From Clostridiaceae bacterium (GTDB taxonomy: Bacteria > Bacillota > Clostridia > Peptostreptococcales > Natronincolaceae): a DNA stretch of 48,787 bases. The number at the start of each line of letters is the position of its first letter. Position 1 is the stretch's first letter. The position numbers and the translations under genes were made by a program. Positions 6,736-15,372 of the stretch are shown here, piece after piece. The DNA lies in NCBI GenBank assembly GCA_018432235.1, contig JAHDLO010000034.1:1-48787 (forward strand), written 5' to 3'. The notes below the pieces were generated by a model, which saw nothing but the letters and a program-made list of their open reading frames with translations, did not search any database and had not been told where the DNA came from.

Positions 6736-9360
6736 CTATTCCAGTACGATATTTTCACCAGCAATTCTACCTGAAACAAGAATTTCAGTAATAGCATTAC
6801 CGCCTAGACGATTTCCGGCAAATATACCACCAGTTACTTCTCCTGCTGCATATAAGCCTTTTATGGTGTTTCCATTGGCATCCAATACTTGACGCTTAGT
6901 GTTTACCTTAATTCCACCCATTGTGTGATGTGTTGAAGGCTTAAGATATCGTACACCCAACAGTCCATCATCATTAAAGCTGCCATCTGCATTGTAATTA
7001 CCTATTAAGGCTATAGCAGCTGACTTAGGTACATCAAGCTGGTCTAATGTTCCATTACGGTAAGCATTATCATATTCTATAATTGTGTTTTTAAGGATTT
7101 TGATATCAATATCAAGCATTTTAGCAGTCTCTGCTAGTGTTAAGTAATATTGTCTACCCTCAACTGTGTTTGCACTTGTAAATGTTCCTGCATTGTTAAT
7201 TTGAATATATACGCCATCCTTGCCATAATCAAAAGCACCCTGTGCAATTACATCACGCTCAGCAGACTCATCTATATAGCGTTTACCCACGTTGGCAGTT
7301 CCTGATGGGCTTACAAAAATCAGATTTCCGCCAGTTGCACCTGCTAGTCCACCTGTATCTACCCAAGCAGTTGGCATTAATTGTGTATAGCCCATACCAA
7401 CTACATCAGCACCAATAGCAGTGGCCATTTTTATACCATCACCCTGCGCCAATGAACGGTTAGTTGTCATCATGCTGGAGGTAATGTCCTTGCTATCCCA
7501 GTATTCATTAGTTTCCATAACCATTTCGATATTGGCAGCAAAGCCTCCTGTTGCTACTATAACACCCTTTTTAGCTGTAATTTCTACTTCTGTTCCATCA
7601 TATTTAACTGCTTTTACCCCTGTTGCTCTTCCTTGAGCATCAGTTATGATTTCTGTTGCTGTGGTACGATACATAAACTGATTCTTAGTATTTGCTGAAA
7701 GCACTGTGTTAATTGGAACTGCAAAATATGTTCCCCACTTACCTTCAACCTTATTGCCATTCACCATACCACCGTCAAAGCCGATAATACGTTGCCATAA
7801 GCAACCTAGAAGCGTTCCTGTTGCTCTAGAGTTTCTGAAAATTGAACCTTGGTCCATAAGCCATTCTTTAGTTGGCTCGATTTCTTTACAAATCTGTGAA
7901 ACAAGCTCATAATCGCCATATATCCATTCTTTCTTATCATTGCTTAAGCGAAGACCACCAGAATAGGTCTGGAAAATATGCAACTCAACTGTACTAAACA
8001 GAGTTAGATCACTTTCCTTTGCCCCAGCAGCCAATTGTGGTTCTGCCCATGCAATATAGGCTCTAATTTGATCCTTAAGTGTCTTTAGGGTACCAAGGTA
8101 CTCTGCGTGAACACCACGATGGGGTAAATCGTAATCGTAAACATTTTTAATAGCAGAAGGATCTTTAATTGTACCATCAAAGGGCTTTTCGCTCCAATTA
8201 AGAATTGTTTTTAAAGTATCTAATCTTCCTAGCTCAGACTTAGATTTTGTATAAGTCTCGCCTGTTTTTACATAAACGCCAGTTTCAGCATCAGGATTAG
8301 AAGGATCCCATACAAGGCTCTCTAAAACTGTTTGATAGCTACAACCTGCGACTAAGGTATTACCGCCAGCTTCCGCTTCCTTTTCAATCACAAGAACAGT
8401 AGCACCCTTTTGTGCAGCAGCTGCTGCAGCAGTAACACCAGCACCACCAGCACCGATTACTACAACATCATAGGTATCGACAATTTTAGGTCCTGGGGTT
8501 AATTTGAAGGGCTTTTCACCAGTACGCAAAGCGGATATATCGCAGCCCGCTTGCTTCGCTGCGTCCTCAACTGCAGCTATAATAGCTTTACTTGTTAAGG
8601 TTGCACCTGAAACCACATCAATTCCAGTAGAAGTGTATTCCTTGATATCTCCGAATAAAATATCAAAGGCTGGTGTACCAACACGATCGGTTTCTCTATG
8701 GGACACAAGCTCAATATTAGTGATTTTTTTGTCGGAGAATGTTACTGCCAATTCAACTTGGCCATTATAACCAACCCCTTTACCATTATAGGTACCAGGT
8801 TTGAAGGATATAGCAGCAGACTTAACCTCTACGCCCTTGGCTTTATCAATTGCAGCCTTTGCAGCTTCAATAACAGCACGGCTTGTAATCGTTGCGCCTG
8901 AAACAACATCAACCTCTGCTGACTGTTTGGAAACAATACTTTCTGGCAGACTCGATAAAGCTCTTCCAGCGATGCTTTGGGTTTCGCTTGCACCAATAAT
9001 TGATACATGTGTAATTTTATTGGCATCTACATTGATGGTAACTGTAACGTCACCACCGAAGCCCTTTGCTGTAGCGGAATAAATTCCAGCTTTGTATACA
9101 GCTTCGGCTGGAGCTGGAGCAGGAGCTGCAGCAACAGTTTCCTCTTCACTGATCTTAATTACCTGGTTAGGAAAGATCAAATGAGGATTTTTAAGATTGT
9201 TTATTTCTGCTAATCTCTGCCAAGTTGTATTGTAGCTTTTGGCTATTCTTGACAATACATCTCCTGGCTTTACAATGTAGTGCGTGTTAGCTGATACAAA
9301 GGTGACACTAAGCATCACAAGCACTACTGCCAGTAAAAAACTTAAACCTCTTTTCTTCAT
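6736..9360 (-). CDS. Exported LysM / double FMN-binding / FAD-dependent reductase (fumarate-reductase-like flavoprotein)
   Basis: 874 residues. A Sec signal peptide (about 1-25) is followed by a LysM domain (about 26-71, HYIVKPGDVLSRIAKSY) for binding the cell wall and a Pro-Ala linker. Two FMN-binding domains follow (about 90-172 and 188-272), each with the ApbE flavinylation motif SGAT: VDVVSGATITS and IDVVSGATLTS. A complete FAD_binding_2 domain completes it, with VVVIGAGGAGVTAAAAAAQ, a PSTHHTMGGI active-site region and the closing FAGNRLGGNAITEILVSGRIAG. The family reduces fumarate, urocanate or similar acceptors outside the membrane. The covalent FMNs would relay electrons from a membrane donor not seen here. 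The LysM anchor and doubled FMN domain are uncommon. The substrate is unknown. Confidence 0.92.
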   Translation of the reverse strand: MKKRGLSFLLAVVLVMLSVTFVSANTHYIVKPGDVLSRIAKSYNTTWQRLAEINNLKNPHLIFPNQVIKISEEETVAAAPAPAPAEAVYKAGIYSATAKGFGGDVTVTINVDANKITHVSIIGASETQSIAGRALSSLPESIVSKQSAEVDVVSGATITSRAVIEAAKAAIDKAKGVEVKSAAISFKPGTYNGKGVGYNGQVELAVTFSDKKITNIELVSHRETDRVGTPAFDILFGDIKEYTSTGIDVVSGATLTSKAIIAAVEDAAKQAGCDISALRTGEKPFKLTPGPKIVDTYDVVVIGAGGAGVTAAAAAAQKGATVLVIEKEAEAGGNTLVAGCSYQTVLESLVWDPSNPDAETGVYVKTGETYTKSKSELGRLDTLKTILNWSEKPFDGTIKDPSAIKNVYDYDLPHRGVHAEYLGTLKTLKDQIRAYIAWAEPQLAAGAKESDLTLFSTVELHIFQTYSGGLRLSNDKKEWIYGDYELVSQICKEIEPTKEWLMDQGSIFRNSRATGTLLGCLWQRIIGFDGGMVNGNKVEGKWGTYFAVPINTVLSANTKNQFMYRTTATEIITDAQGRATGVKAVKYDGTEVEITAKKGVIVATGGFAANIEMVMETNEYWDSKDITSSMMTTNRSLAQGDGIKMATAIGADVVGMGYTQLMPTAWVDTGGLAGATGGNLIFVSPSGTANVGKRYIDESAERDVIAQGAFDYGKDGVYIQINNAGTFTSANTVEGRQYYLTLAETAKMLDIDIKILKNTIIEYDNAYRNGTLDQLDVPKSAAIALIGNYNADGSFNDDGLLGVRYLKPSTHHTMGGIKVNTKRQVLDANGNTIKGLYAAGEVTGGIFAGNRLGGNAITEILVSGRIAGENIVLE

Positions 9361-9998
9361 ACTATATCCTCCTTGATTAATAATTTATGCTAATGTGAAA
9401 TTCTAAATAGAATAAATCACATAACAAATCTAGTCAGTTATATTCTCAGCAAAATATTTAGTTAATAATTTATTAACGAAAGCGAATATAAAAATAAATT
9501 TATTAAAAGCAATCGTATTTTTTGAATACTTCTCTATACAAAATGATGATTGTACAGCTAAAAAATTCCAGTTGAATTTTGTTATTCGCCCTCTTGCTTG
9601 AGTAAACAGTCTAAAGCAACATTTTTGAGATTATCATAAAAATATTTTTCAATAAAATTTATCACTCCCATTGTTACCATGCTTAAAGAAGTTCCTCAAA
9701 TTTGCATAAATTCCTCCATATTTCCTTCGACTTATTTCGACATTCTGAACATCTAGGGTGTTTTATAAGCATACAAACCTATGCCTAAAAGACTAAGTAC
9801 AGTTTCTCTAAATACTAGGATATAATTGTAAATACAGCATCCCTTTAATAAGTGTGGTGATTAATTACGACTGTCTGGCACCCCTGTGGCACATGATTTA
9901 ATTTAAATATACATTAAAATAATTAGCATTTCACGACAATAGTGAATACTATGATGTTATAGATCTGTTAATAAAAAATTTATGAGGAGTGATTGACA
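9361..9998. other. Gene-free AT-rich stretch
   Basis: About 640 bp between divergently transcribed genes. It presumably holds the promoters of the reductase (minus) and of the methyltransferase (plus), whose GAGGAG ribosome site ends at 9989. I see no convincing gene. A stretch at 9865-9900 with two GGCAC repeats is discussed among the rejected items. Confidence 0.6.
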
Positions 9999-10700
9999 AT
10001 GCAGAAACCCCTCACACCCTTAGAAAAAATCATATATAATAATGGCGAACGGTTAGTTTTTGGTAAAAGTCACTATATTGGTGAAGATATTAGGCATAGA
10101 AGCTCTTACATCTTTTTCAAGAATATAATTGAGTGTGATTTAGCATTCATGAAATCCAATAATATGGAGATAAAGCTAATAGACATCTTAGATTTGGGTT
10201 GTGGTGTTGGTCATGGCTGTGAAACCTTATCTCAAATAGAATGCTCAAATATTTTAGGAATAGATAGCTGCCAAGAAGCAATAGCATATGCAGGAGATGT
10301 TTATCCCAATAAAAACATAACTTATGATTGCTTTGATTTAAACGAATTTATACCATCTATGCATTCATATGATTATGTGGTATCACGTGGCGTGATAGAA
10401 CATATTCCAAATGGAATTGAATTAGTCTTTTTATCCAAATGGACAAATAGATTGATTTTTTCAGTCCCTTACAATGAACCAGAAAGCGCAAACCCACATC
10501 ATGTATTATCAGGAATTCGTGAAGAGGATTTTTCAGATATAGATGCAGAGTTGTTTTATGAGGATTTAAACGGCATAACATATGATATTAATAACAAACC
10601 TACAAGGCCTAATATGATAATTTGTGTTTGTAGCCATCCCTCTTTACCCAAAATCGCTGATACCGAGATTTCCTTTCCTGTGCCTGCCTGGAAACCTTAA
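9999..10700 (+). CDS. Class I SAM-dependent methyltransferase
   Basis: About 233 residues with the SAM-binding motif I ILDLGCGVGHGCETL, an acidic end of strand 2 (ILGIDSCQEA) and motif IV region YDYVVSRGVIEHIPNG. This resembles Methyltransf_11/23-type enzymes that often modify lipids, quinones or small molecules; the acceptor cannot be told. I chose the ATG at 9999 because GAGGAG sits nine bases upstream; the TTG at 9993 is too close to that site. The C-terminal third is not a known acceptor domain. It stands alone on the plus strand and ends at a shared bidirectional terminator. Confidence 0.8.
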   Translation: MQKPLTPLEKIIYNNGERLVFGKSHYIGEDIRHRSSYIFFKNIIECDLAFMKSNNMEIKLIDILDLGCGVGHGCETLSQIECSNILGIDSCQEAIAYAGDVYPNKNITYDCFDLNEFIPSMHSYDYVVSRGVIEHIPNGIELVFLSKWTNRLIFSVPYNEPESANPHHVLSGIREEDFSDIDAELFYEDLNGITYDINNKPTRPNMIICVCSHPSLPKIADTEISFPVPAWKP

Positions 10701-10711
10701 TAAGCATATCT

Positions 10712-10743
10712 GGCTGTCATAGAAACACTTTGTTTGTCAACAC
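10712..10743 (+). repeat. Divergent copy of a short 3'-flanking repeat
   Basis: GTCATAGAAACACTTTGTTT lies 12 bp after the methyltransferase stop and resembles two better copies at 15103-15132 and 41061-41092. All three follow plus-strand genes. Possibly a degenerate REP-type element. Confidence 0.4.
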
Positions 10744-10845
10744 TATCAGTTGGCCTGAAGAGCCTTGTGAATAGCTGCATATTAACAGTTATATAACTAG
10801 CAAAAAAGCAGCATGCATATGACAAACATAGCGTCTACCTAACAC

Positions 10846-10888
10846 AAAATACCCCATATAGGCCATATAAGACTATATAGGGTATTTT
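10846..10888. terminator. Bidirectional terminator between converging genes
   Basis: Arms 10846-10861 and 10873-10888 pair at 15 of 16 positions, with AAAA at one end and TTTTT at the other. It therefore serves the plus-strand methyltransferase and the minus-strand HEAT-repeat gene that converge here. Confidence 0.85.
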
Positions 10889-10891
10889 TAC

Positions 10892-11335
10892 CTATTTAGG
10901 GGACAATGATACCCACATGCCTTCAAGCCACTGATCAAAATCAGCACCCTTATCCCCCTCATATGTATCATACACATCGATTCGCATCTTTTGAAGCTTC
11001 TTTTTGAATTCTTCAAAAGTATGATCCTCTGGCAAGCTCTTTTTAATTCTTAATAAAATTTTTGATATGTCCTTAAATAATTCGCCTTTTATTCTGGAAG
11101 GCCGAGAACCACTTTCACCAAATCCTTCAAGCTTATTGTAAGCTGCTTCTTGTACCCTATACACTGAATCCCCGTTTGCTAAACGTTTAAGTATATCAAT
11201 TGTTTCCGGACTTTTCCATCGTCCTAACTCATCAACTGCCTTCAGACGGTCACGCCAACTGGCAGTTCGACTTGCCGCTTTCTTTAGCTCTTCAAAATTG
11301 GAAGGCAACTCAGCTTTTATTTTATCTTTATTCAA
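10892..11335 (-). CDS. Small HEAT-repeat protein
   Basis: 147 residues, soluble. Residues about 15-75 form two helical HEAT-like repeats (DRLKAVDELGRWKSPETIDILKRL and VYRVQEAAYNKLEGFG), a scaffold for binding proteins. The C-terminal half is a charged helical region with no motif I recognise. The start appears to be TTG at 11335, with AAGGG rather far upstream. It follows the DEAD-box helicase gene by about 59 bp on the same strand, so the two may be co-transcribed. No specific function can be assigned. Confidence 0.75.
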   Translation of the reverse strand: MNKDKIKAELPSNFEELKKAASRTASWRDRLKAVDELGRWKSPETIDILKRLANGDSVYRVQEAAYNKLEGFGESGSRPSRIKGELFKDISKILLRIKKSLPEDHTFEEFKKKLQKMRIDVYDTYEGDKGADFDQWLEGMWVSLSPK

Positions 11336-11394
11336 AATTATATCATCCCTTCATTTTTAATTCTCTACCTAATAAACATGCGCTAAGTCTAATT

Positions 11395-12705
11395 TTATTG
11401 CCACTTATCGTTTTTCTTATTCTTGTTATAATCGCGAGCTTTGTCATTTTTCCTATTATTGCTCTTTGAGGCGCCAAATCCCGAGCCCCTCCTATTATTA
11501 GATGCTGGGGTTTTGGGAGCTGAATGCTTCCGATTTAATACAGCCGCTGCCTTCATTTCAAAGGGCTTTTCTATTAACTGGAAGGGATGATCCTCCACTA
11601 CCGGTACTGCTTTTGATATTAGTTTTTGAATATCACGCAGTAGTGCTTGTTCCTCTTGATCACAAAAAGAAATAGCAATGCCGCCAAGACCTGCCCGTCC
11701 AGTCCGACCAATTCTATGAACATAGGTTTCCGGAACTTCTGGCAAGTCGAAATTAATTACATGGGATAATTCATCTATATCAATTCCTCGGGCTGCAATA
11801 TCTGTTGCAACCAATACCCTTGTTTTTCTTTCTTTAAAATTCTTTAAGGCTAGCTGCCTTGCATTTTGAGATTTGTTGCCATGAATCGCTTGAGCATTAT
11901 GTCCAGATTTTTCAAGCTGCTTCACTATTTGATCCGCCCCATGCTTTGTTCTCGAAAAAACTAAGGCTGATTCGATAGATTTATCCTTTAATAAGTGATT
12001 TAATAGATGTATCTTATTGCCTTTATTCACAAAGTACACTGATTGCTCTATAATATCTACAGTGGAAGACACAGGGGTTATTGCAACCTTTACTGGGTCT
12101 TTTAGTATCTGATTTGCAAGCTTTTCAATTTCATGGGGCATAGTAGCAGAAAAGAACAGTGTCTGTCTTTTAGGTGGAATATAATCAATGATTCTCTTTA
12201 CGTCCTCAAGCATTCCCATATCCAGCATTTGGTCTGCCTCATCCAGCACGAAGTATTTTATATTGTTTAATCGAACAAATCTTTGATTGATTAAGTCAAG
12301 TAGTCTACCTGGTGTCGCCACTAGAATATCCACTCCGATACCAAGGAATTTGGTCTGTGGATTTTGGGATACGCCGCCATAGATTACTAGCGTTTTCAGA
12401 CCTAAGTGCTTACCATAGGCCTTAAAGCTATCTGAGATTTGAATTGCCAGCTCTCTTGTTGGCGCTAGAACCAATGCTTTTATTTGTCTCTTTCCCTTTA
12501 TTTGGGGCTCCGCTGCAAGACCTTGTAAAATTGGTATTGCAAAGGCTGCTGTCTTACCTGTACCGGTTTGAGCGCACCCTAATAAGTCTATCCCTTTAAG
12601 TATTGATGGAATAGCTTTTTCCTGTATGGGTGTAGCCTTCGAATAACCTTGAGTTTTTAAAGCCCTCTGTATAGGCTCGACTATATTTAAATCTTTAAAT
12701 AACAA
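11395..12705 (-). CDS. DEAD-box ATP-dependent RNA helicase (RhlE/CshA type)
   Basis: 436 residues with the full DEAD-box set: Q motif (GYSKATPIQEKAIP), Walker A AQTGTGKTA, PTRELA, TPGRLLDL, DEADQMLDMG, SAT, and the helicase C-terminal motifs DIAARGIDI and HRIGRTGRAG. The tail after residue 380 is basic and Asn/Lys-rich, typical of RNA-binding extensions in RhlE-like helicases that act in ribosome assembly or cold-adapted RNA turnover. Translation starts at TTG with AAGGAG eight bases upstream. The gene has an unusually long gene-free region before it, as many cold-shock helicase genes do. Confidence 0.93.
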   Translation of the reverse strand: MLFKDLNIVEPIQRALKTQGYSKATPIQEKAIPSILKGIDLLGCAQTGTGKTAAFAIPILQGLAAEPQIKGKRQIKALVLAPTRELAIQISDSFKAYGKHLGLKTLVIYGGVSQNPQTKFLGIGVDILVATPGRLLDLINQRFVRLNNIKYFVLDEADQMLDMGMLEDVKRIIDYIPPKRQTLFFSATMPHEIEKLANQILKDPVKVAITPVSSTVDIIEQSVYFVNKGNKIHLLNHLLKDKSIESALVFSRTKHGADQIVKQLEKSGHNAQAIHGNKSQNARQLALKNFKERKTRVLVATDIAARGIDIDELSHVINFDLPEVPETYVHRIGRTGRAGLGGIAISFCDQEEQALLRDIQKLISKAVPVVEDHPFQLIEKPFEMKAAAVLNRKHSAPKTPASNNRRGSGFGASKSNNRKNDKARDYNKNKKNDKWQ

Positions 12706-13022
12706 TAGTTTTTCTCCTTTTTATTTTATTTTTTATTATAATTTACTGATATAATTAATAAACTATCCAGCCCACAAGTAGAAATGAACATAATAGTCAT
12801 ATTATGTCCACTTGATCATTAAAACATCCTAATTCCCTTGTTTTAAAGCTTTTTGTTGTCTCGACATTTATATCTTACCACTTTATTTTAAGCTCAAGTA
12901 TCATATTATCAGATTTTCTTATAATTAGATATAGCATTTTTACTTAGCAGTTATTTTTTTGAAATTATACTTTTTATTTCTGTCGAATAGTATTCTACAA
13001 ACCTATTTTATTAAATAAATGC
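12706..13022. promoter_or_regulatory. Gene-free leader region of the helicase with an inverted repeat
   Basis: About 317 bp without a gene. It contains ACATAATA-GTCA-TATTATGT (12788-12807), flanked by CAAGT and ACTTG, so a longer imperfect hairpin or operator is possible. Helicases of this family are often autoregulated through long leaders; here that is inference. Confidence 0.35.
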
Positions 13023-13310
13023 TTACCTATTTTTCACTCCCCGTTGGGTTATCTTATGCTTTGCGCCTTTATCATTATAGGTGATCCATTCACCTATAGG
13101 TTCACCTTTTTCAAAATACCCCGAACGTTTAATCGTTCCATCAGGTCGATACCATTCCCAATAGCCTTCGGGCTGACCATTTACCATCTTGCCTTTAGAC
13201 CAAATGGTGGTTCCATTGGCATGGTATTTAATTGTGTATCCATCAATAATTTCTAATTTCTTCTCCTTCACTCCATTAGGATGAATGAGGTCGCATTTTT
13301 CATTGACCAT
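13023..13310 (-). CDS. YwqK/MORN-variant repeat protein
   Basis: 95 residues built of three short MORN-variant repeats with the pattern G-x-W-x-x-Y-x-x-(D/N)-G: IKYHANGTTIWSKG, GYWEWYRPDGTIKRSG and GEWITYNDKGAKHK. This is the fold of YwqK-type proteins, annotated in some databases as antitoxins, though no partner toxin is adjacent. The best ribosome site (AAGGAG, 13323-13328) stands six bases from an ATG that is followed at once by TAA. The usable in-frame ATG is next (13310). No signal peptide is present, and the function is unknown. Confidence 0.7.
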   Translation of the reverse strand: MVNEKCDLIHPNGVKEKKLEIIDGYTIKYHANGTTIWSKGKMVNGQPEGYWEWYRPDGTIKRSGYFEKGEPIGEWITYNDKGAKHKITQRGVKNR

Positions 13311-13592
13311 TTACATATACCGCTCCTTTCCTATCCATCAAGCTTCAAAAGTTTATATAAATTATGCTTTTATTCCATCTAGAAACCACCCAAAGAATTA
13401 ACAAATCTACTGTGTTACCTGTACAGTATATCATGTAAGCTGTTTGTTTCAAAATGAAAATGTGTCTTTTGGTATTTATGCCCCATTATTATTTATGATT
13501 ATTATGTTGGTTAAATAAATGGATTGTACTTGGCATCACAGCAACAAGCTTATTCCCTAATTTGCTCATTAGCTTATAATTATAAAAAGTAT

Positions 13593-13623
13593 TTGACTGT
13601 AAATAGACTTTACAGTTTATAAT
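13593..13623 (+). promoter_or_regulatory. MerR-type promoter with 19-bp spacer and internal operator
   Basis: TTGACT (13593-13598) and TATAAT (13618-13623) are separated by 19 bp, longer than the usual 17. Centred between them is a perfect dyad, ACTGTAAA-TAGAC-TTTACAGT (13596-13616). Over-long spacers with a dyad between the hexamers are the hallmark of MerR-activated promoters, so autoregulation by the MerR fusion protein that follows is very likely. Confidence 0.88.
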
Positions 13624-13653
13624 TAAATCATCACCGGAAGGAGGAGCAAGAGC

Positions 13654-15102
13654 ATGCAGATAAAAGAAATTGAAATTCTATCCGGTATGGATAGAGGGAA
13701 TATTCGTTTTTATGAAGGCGAGGGACTAATAACCCCCCAGCGTATGGATAATGGATACAGGGATTACTCGGAGGAGGATCTGCAAATATTACTGCGTATT
13801 AAGCTGCTGCGAAGCCTTCATATCTCTTTAGAGGAAATTAAGGCTCTTAAAGATGGAAACAGAGATTTATTGGAAACCCTTTCAAATCAAATAATGAGCT
13901 TAGAGCAAGAAAAACAGGGGGCCTCTTATGCTCAGGATGTTTGCCGTGCCATGCAGGAGGACGGCGTGGCCTTTGTTAATTTAGATGCCAAGAAATATCT
14001 TGACGGTATCAATCGTACAATGAAGGAAACCGGTAGCTCCTATTTTGCAGTTAAGGGTGATGAGCTTCCTCAGGTATTCAACCCATGGCGTAGATTTTTA
14101 GCTAGAATGTTAGACTTATTTTTATACGACATGATTTGGTCAGTCTTTGTCGCTTTGGTTTTCAACGTGACTTTGGCAAATCGCAGCAGCTTTGGGCGCT
14201 TGTTTGATTCCTTCATCACTTTGATCATGATGCTGCTTTTAGAGCCCTTATGGCTCAACTTTTGGAGAACAACGCCGGGGAAGGCGATATTAGGTCTTAG
14301 GATAGAAGCTTCAGATGGCTACAGCCTTTCCTATGGTGAGGGTTTAGAACGCACCTGGGGAGTTATAGGTGCTGGTATGGGATACAATATTCCAATATTT
14401 AATCTTTTCCGTCTGTGGAAAAGCTACAGGCTGTGTAGTGAGAATGAAACGCAGCCGTGGGATGAAGCTATAGCCTACAGCCTTAAGGACAATAGATGGT
14501 ATCGCTGGCTATTTTATGCCGGTATGCATGCTGCTGTAATTGCTGTACTAGCCACAATCATATCCTTTCAACAGCTTCCACCTAACCGAGGCCATTTAAC
14601 TGTGGCTGAATTTGCTGAAAACCATAATTATTATGTTAAGTATCTGGATATTAATTTTGGTAATGACTATTTGAATGAAGAGGGTAAATGGTCTAGGAAG
14701 ACATCATATGATACTCAATATATTGATATAGGAATGGGGTTTGGTGAAAAGCCAGAGTATCATTTTACAATAGAAGATGGCTATGTGACAGGTATTTCAT
14801 TCTCAGTAGAAATCAAGGACAATGCTGCTTGGATTACTTCATATGACAGTTATATGCTGCTGGCTTCTCTTGCCTATGCTGGCGCCCAGAATGAAGTAGG
14901 CTTGTTTACAAATATACCTAAGCAAATAGCAGAGACTATTGGAGGTAACACCTTTAAGGATTTTGATTATAAAGTTGGGGACACAACGATTGCCTGCGAT
15001 TTCCAGTATACAGGCTATATCAATACGGCATCTTATTTTTTACTACCGGATGAAAAAGCAGAGGAAACCTATTTCAGCTTAAACTTTTCAATTTATAAAT
15101 AA
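13654..15102 (+). CDS. MerR transcription regulator fused to an RDD membrane domain
   Basis: 482 residues. The N-terminus (1-70) is a MerR winged helix-turn-helix (GNIRFYEGEGLITPQRMDNGYRDYSEED, then IKLLRSLHISLEEIKALK), followed by a dimerisation helix. From about 140 to 270 it becomes an RDD-type membrane domain (WRRFLARMLDLFLYDMIW, LEPLWLNFW, TTPGKAILGLRI). A further helix (about 285-305) is followed by about 175 residues that should lie outside the cell. The protein could therefore bind DNA while anchored in the membrane and sense an external or membrane signal directly. Ribosome site GGAGGAG precedes the ATG. The operator in its own promoter supports a working regulator. Confidence 0.88.
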   Translation: MQIKEIEILSGMDRGNIRFYEGEGLITPQRMDNGYRDYSEEDLQILLRIKLLRSLHISLEEIKALKDGNRDLLETLSNQIMSLEQEKQGASYAQDVCRAMQEDGVAFVNLDAKKYLDGINRTMKETGSSYFAVKGDELPQVFNPWRRFLARMLDLFLYDMIWSVFVALVFNVTLANRSSFGRLFDSFITLIMMLLLEPLWLNFWRTTPGKAILGLRIEASDGYSLSYGEGLERTWGVIGAGMGYNIPIFNLFRLWKSYRLCSENETQPWDEAIAYSLKDNRWYRWLFYAGMHAAVIAVLATIISFQQLPPNRGHLTVAEFAENHNYYVKYLDINFGNDYLNEEGKWSRKTSYDTQYIDIGMGFGEKPEYHFTIEDGYVTGISFSVEIKDNAAWITSYDSYMLLASLAYAGAQNEVGLFTNIPKQIAETIGGNTFKDFDYKVGDTTIACDFQYTGYINTASYFLLPDEKAEETYFSLNFSIYK

Positions 15103-15132
15103 CAAGTCATAGGGACGCTTTGTTTGACACCT
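15103..15132 (+). repeat. Short 3'-flanking repeat
   Basis: GGGACGCTTTGTTTGACACC, found directly after the MerR-RDD stop, is nearly identical to the copy at 41061-41092 and similar to 10712-10743. Each copy directly follows a plus-strand gene. The remaining sequence to 15372 holds nothing I recognise. Confidence 0.55.
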
Positions 15133-15372
15133 GCAATCATAGAGCGGAAGAGGTACAGGTATGGCTAGATTTTATAAAGCCTTCAACTATACTATAAAAT
15201 CCTATCATCGAGCTTTTTAGAAGTCAACAGTCTAACCATTTTACTACGGAATAATTCACAATTATCCCAATCCACCCCATTGACTGAGCCCTTCTCATTA
15301 CTGATATTTTAGCCATCTTGTACATCTCAATATGTTCAAATTATATATACCTATAGCGTTTAATCCTGGTTT

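Noticed and set aside
9582..9680. 32-codon minus-strand frame in the 9.4-10 kb gap
   Set aside because: It has a distant GAGGA site and no recognisable product; too short to support.
9874..9892. CTGGCACCCCTGTGGCAC, a possible -24/-12 promoter before the methyltransferase gene
   Set aside because: GG/GC spacing is right, but the -12 box reads TGGCA rather than TTGCA. The segment looks more like a duplicated GGCAC motif, and no sigma-54 context exists nearby.
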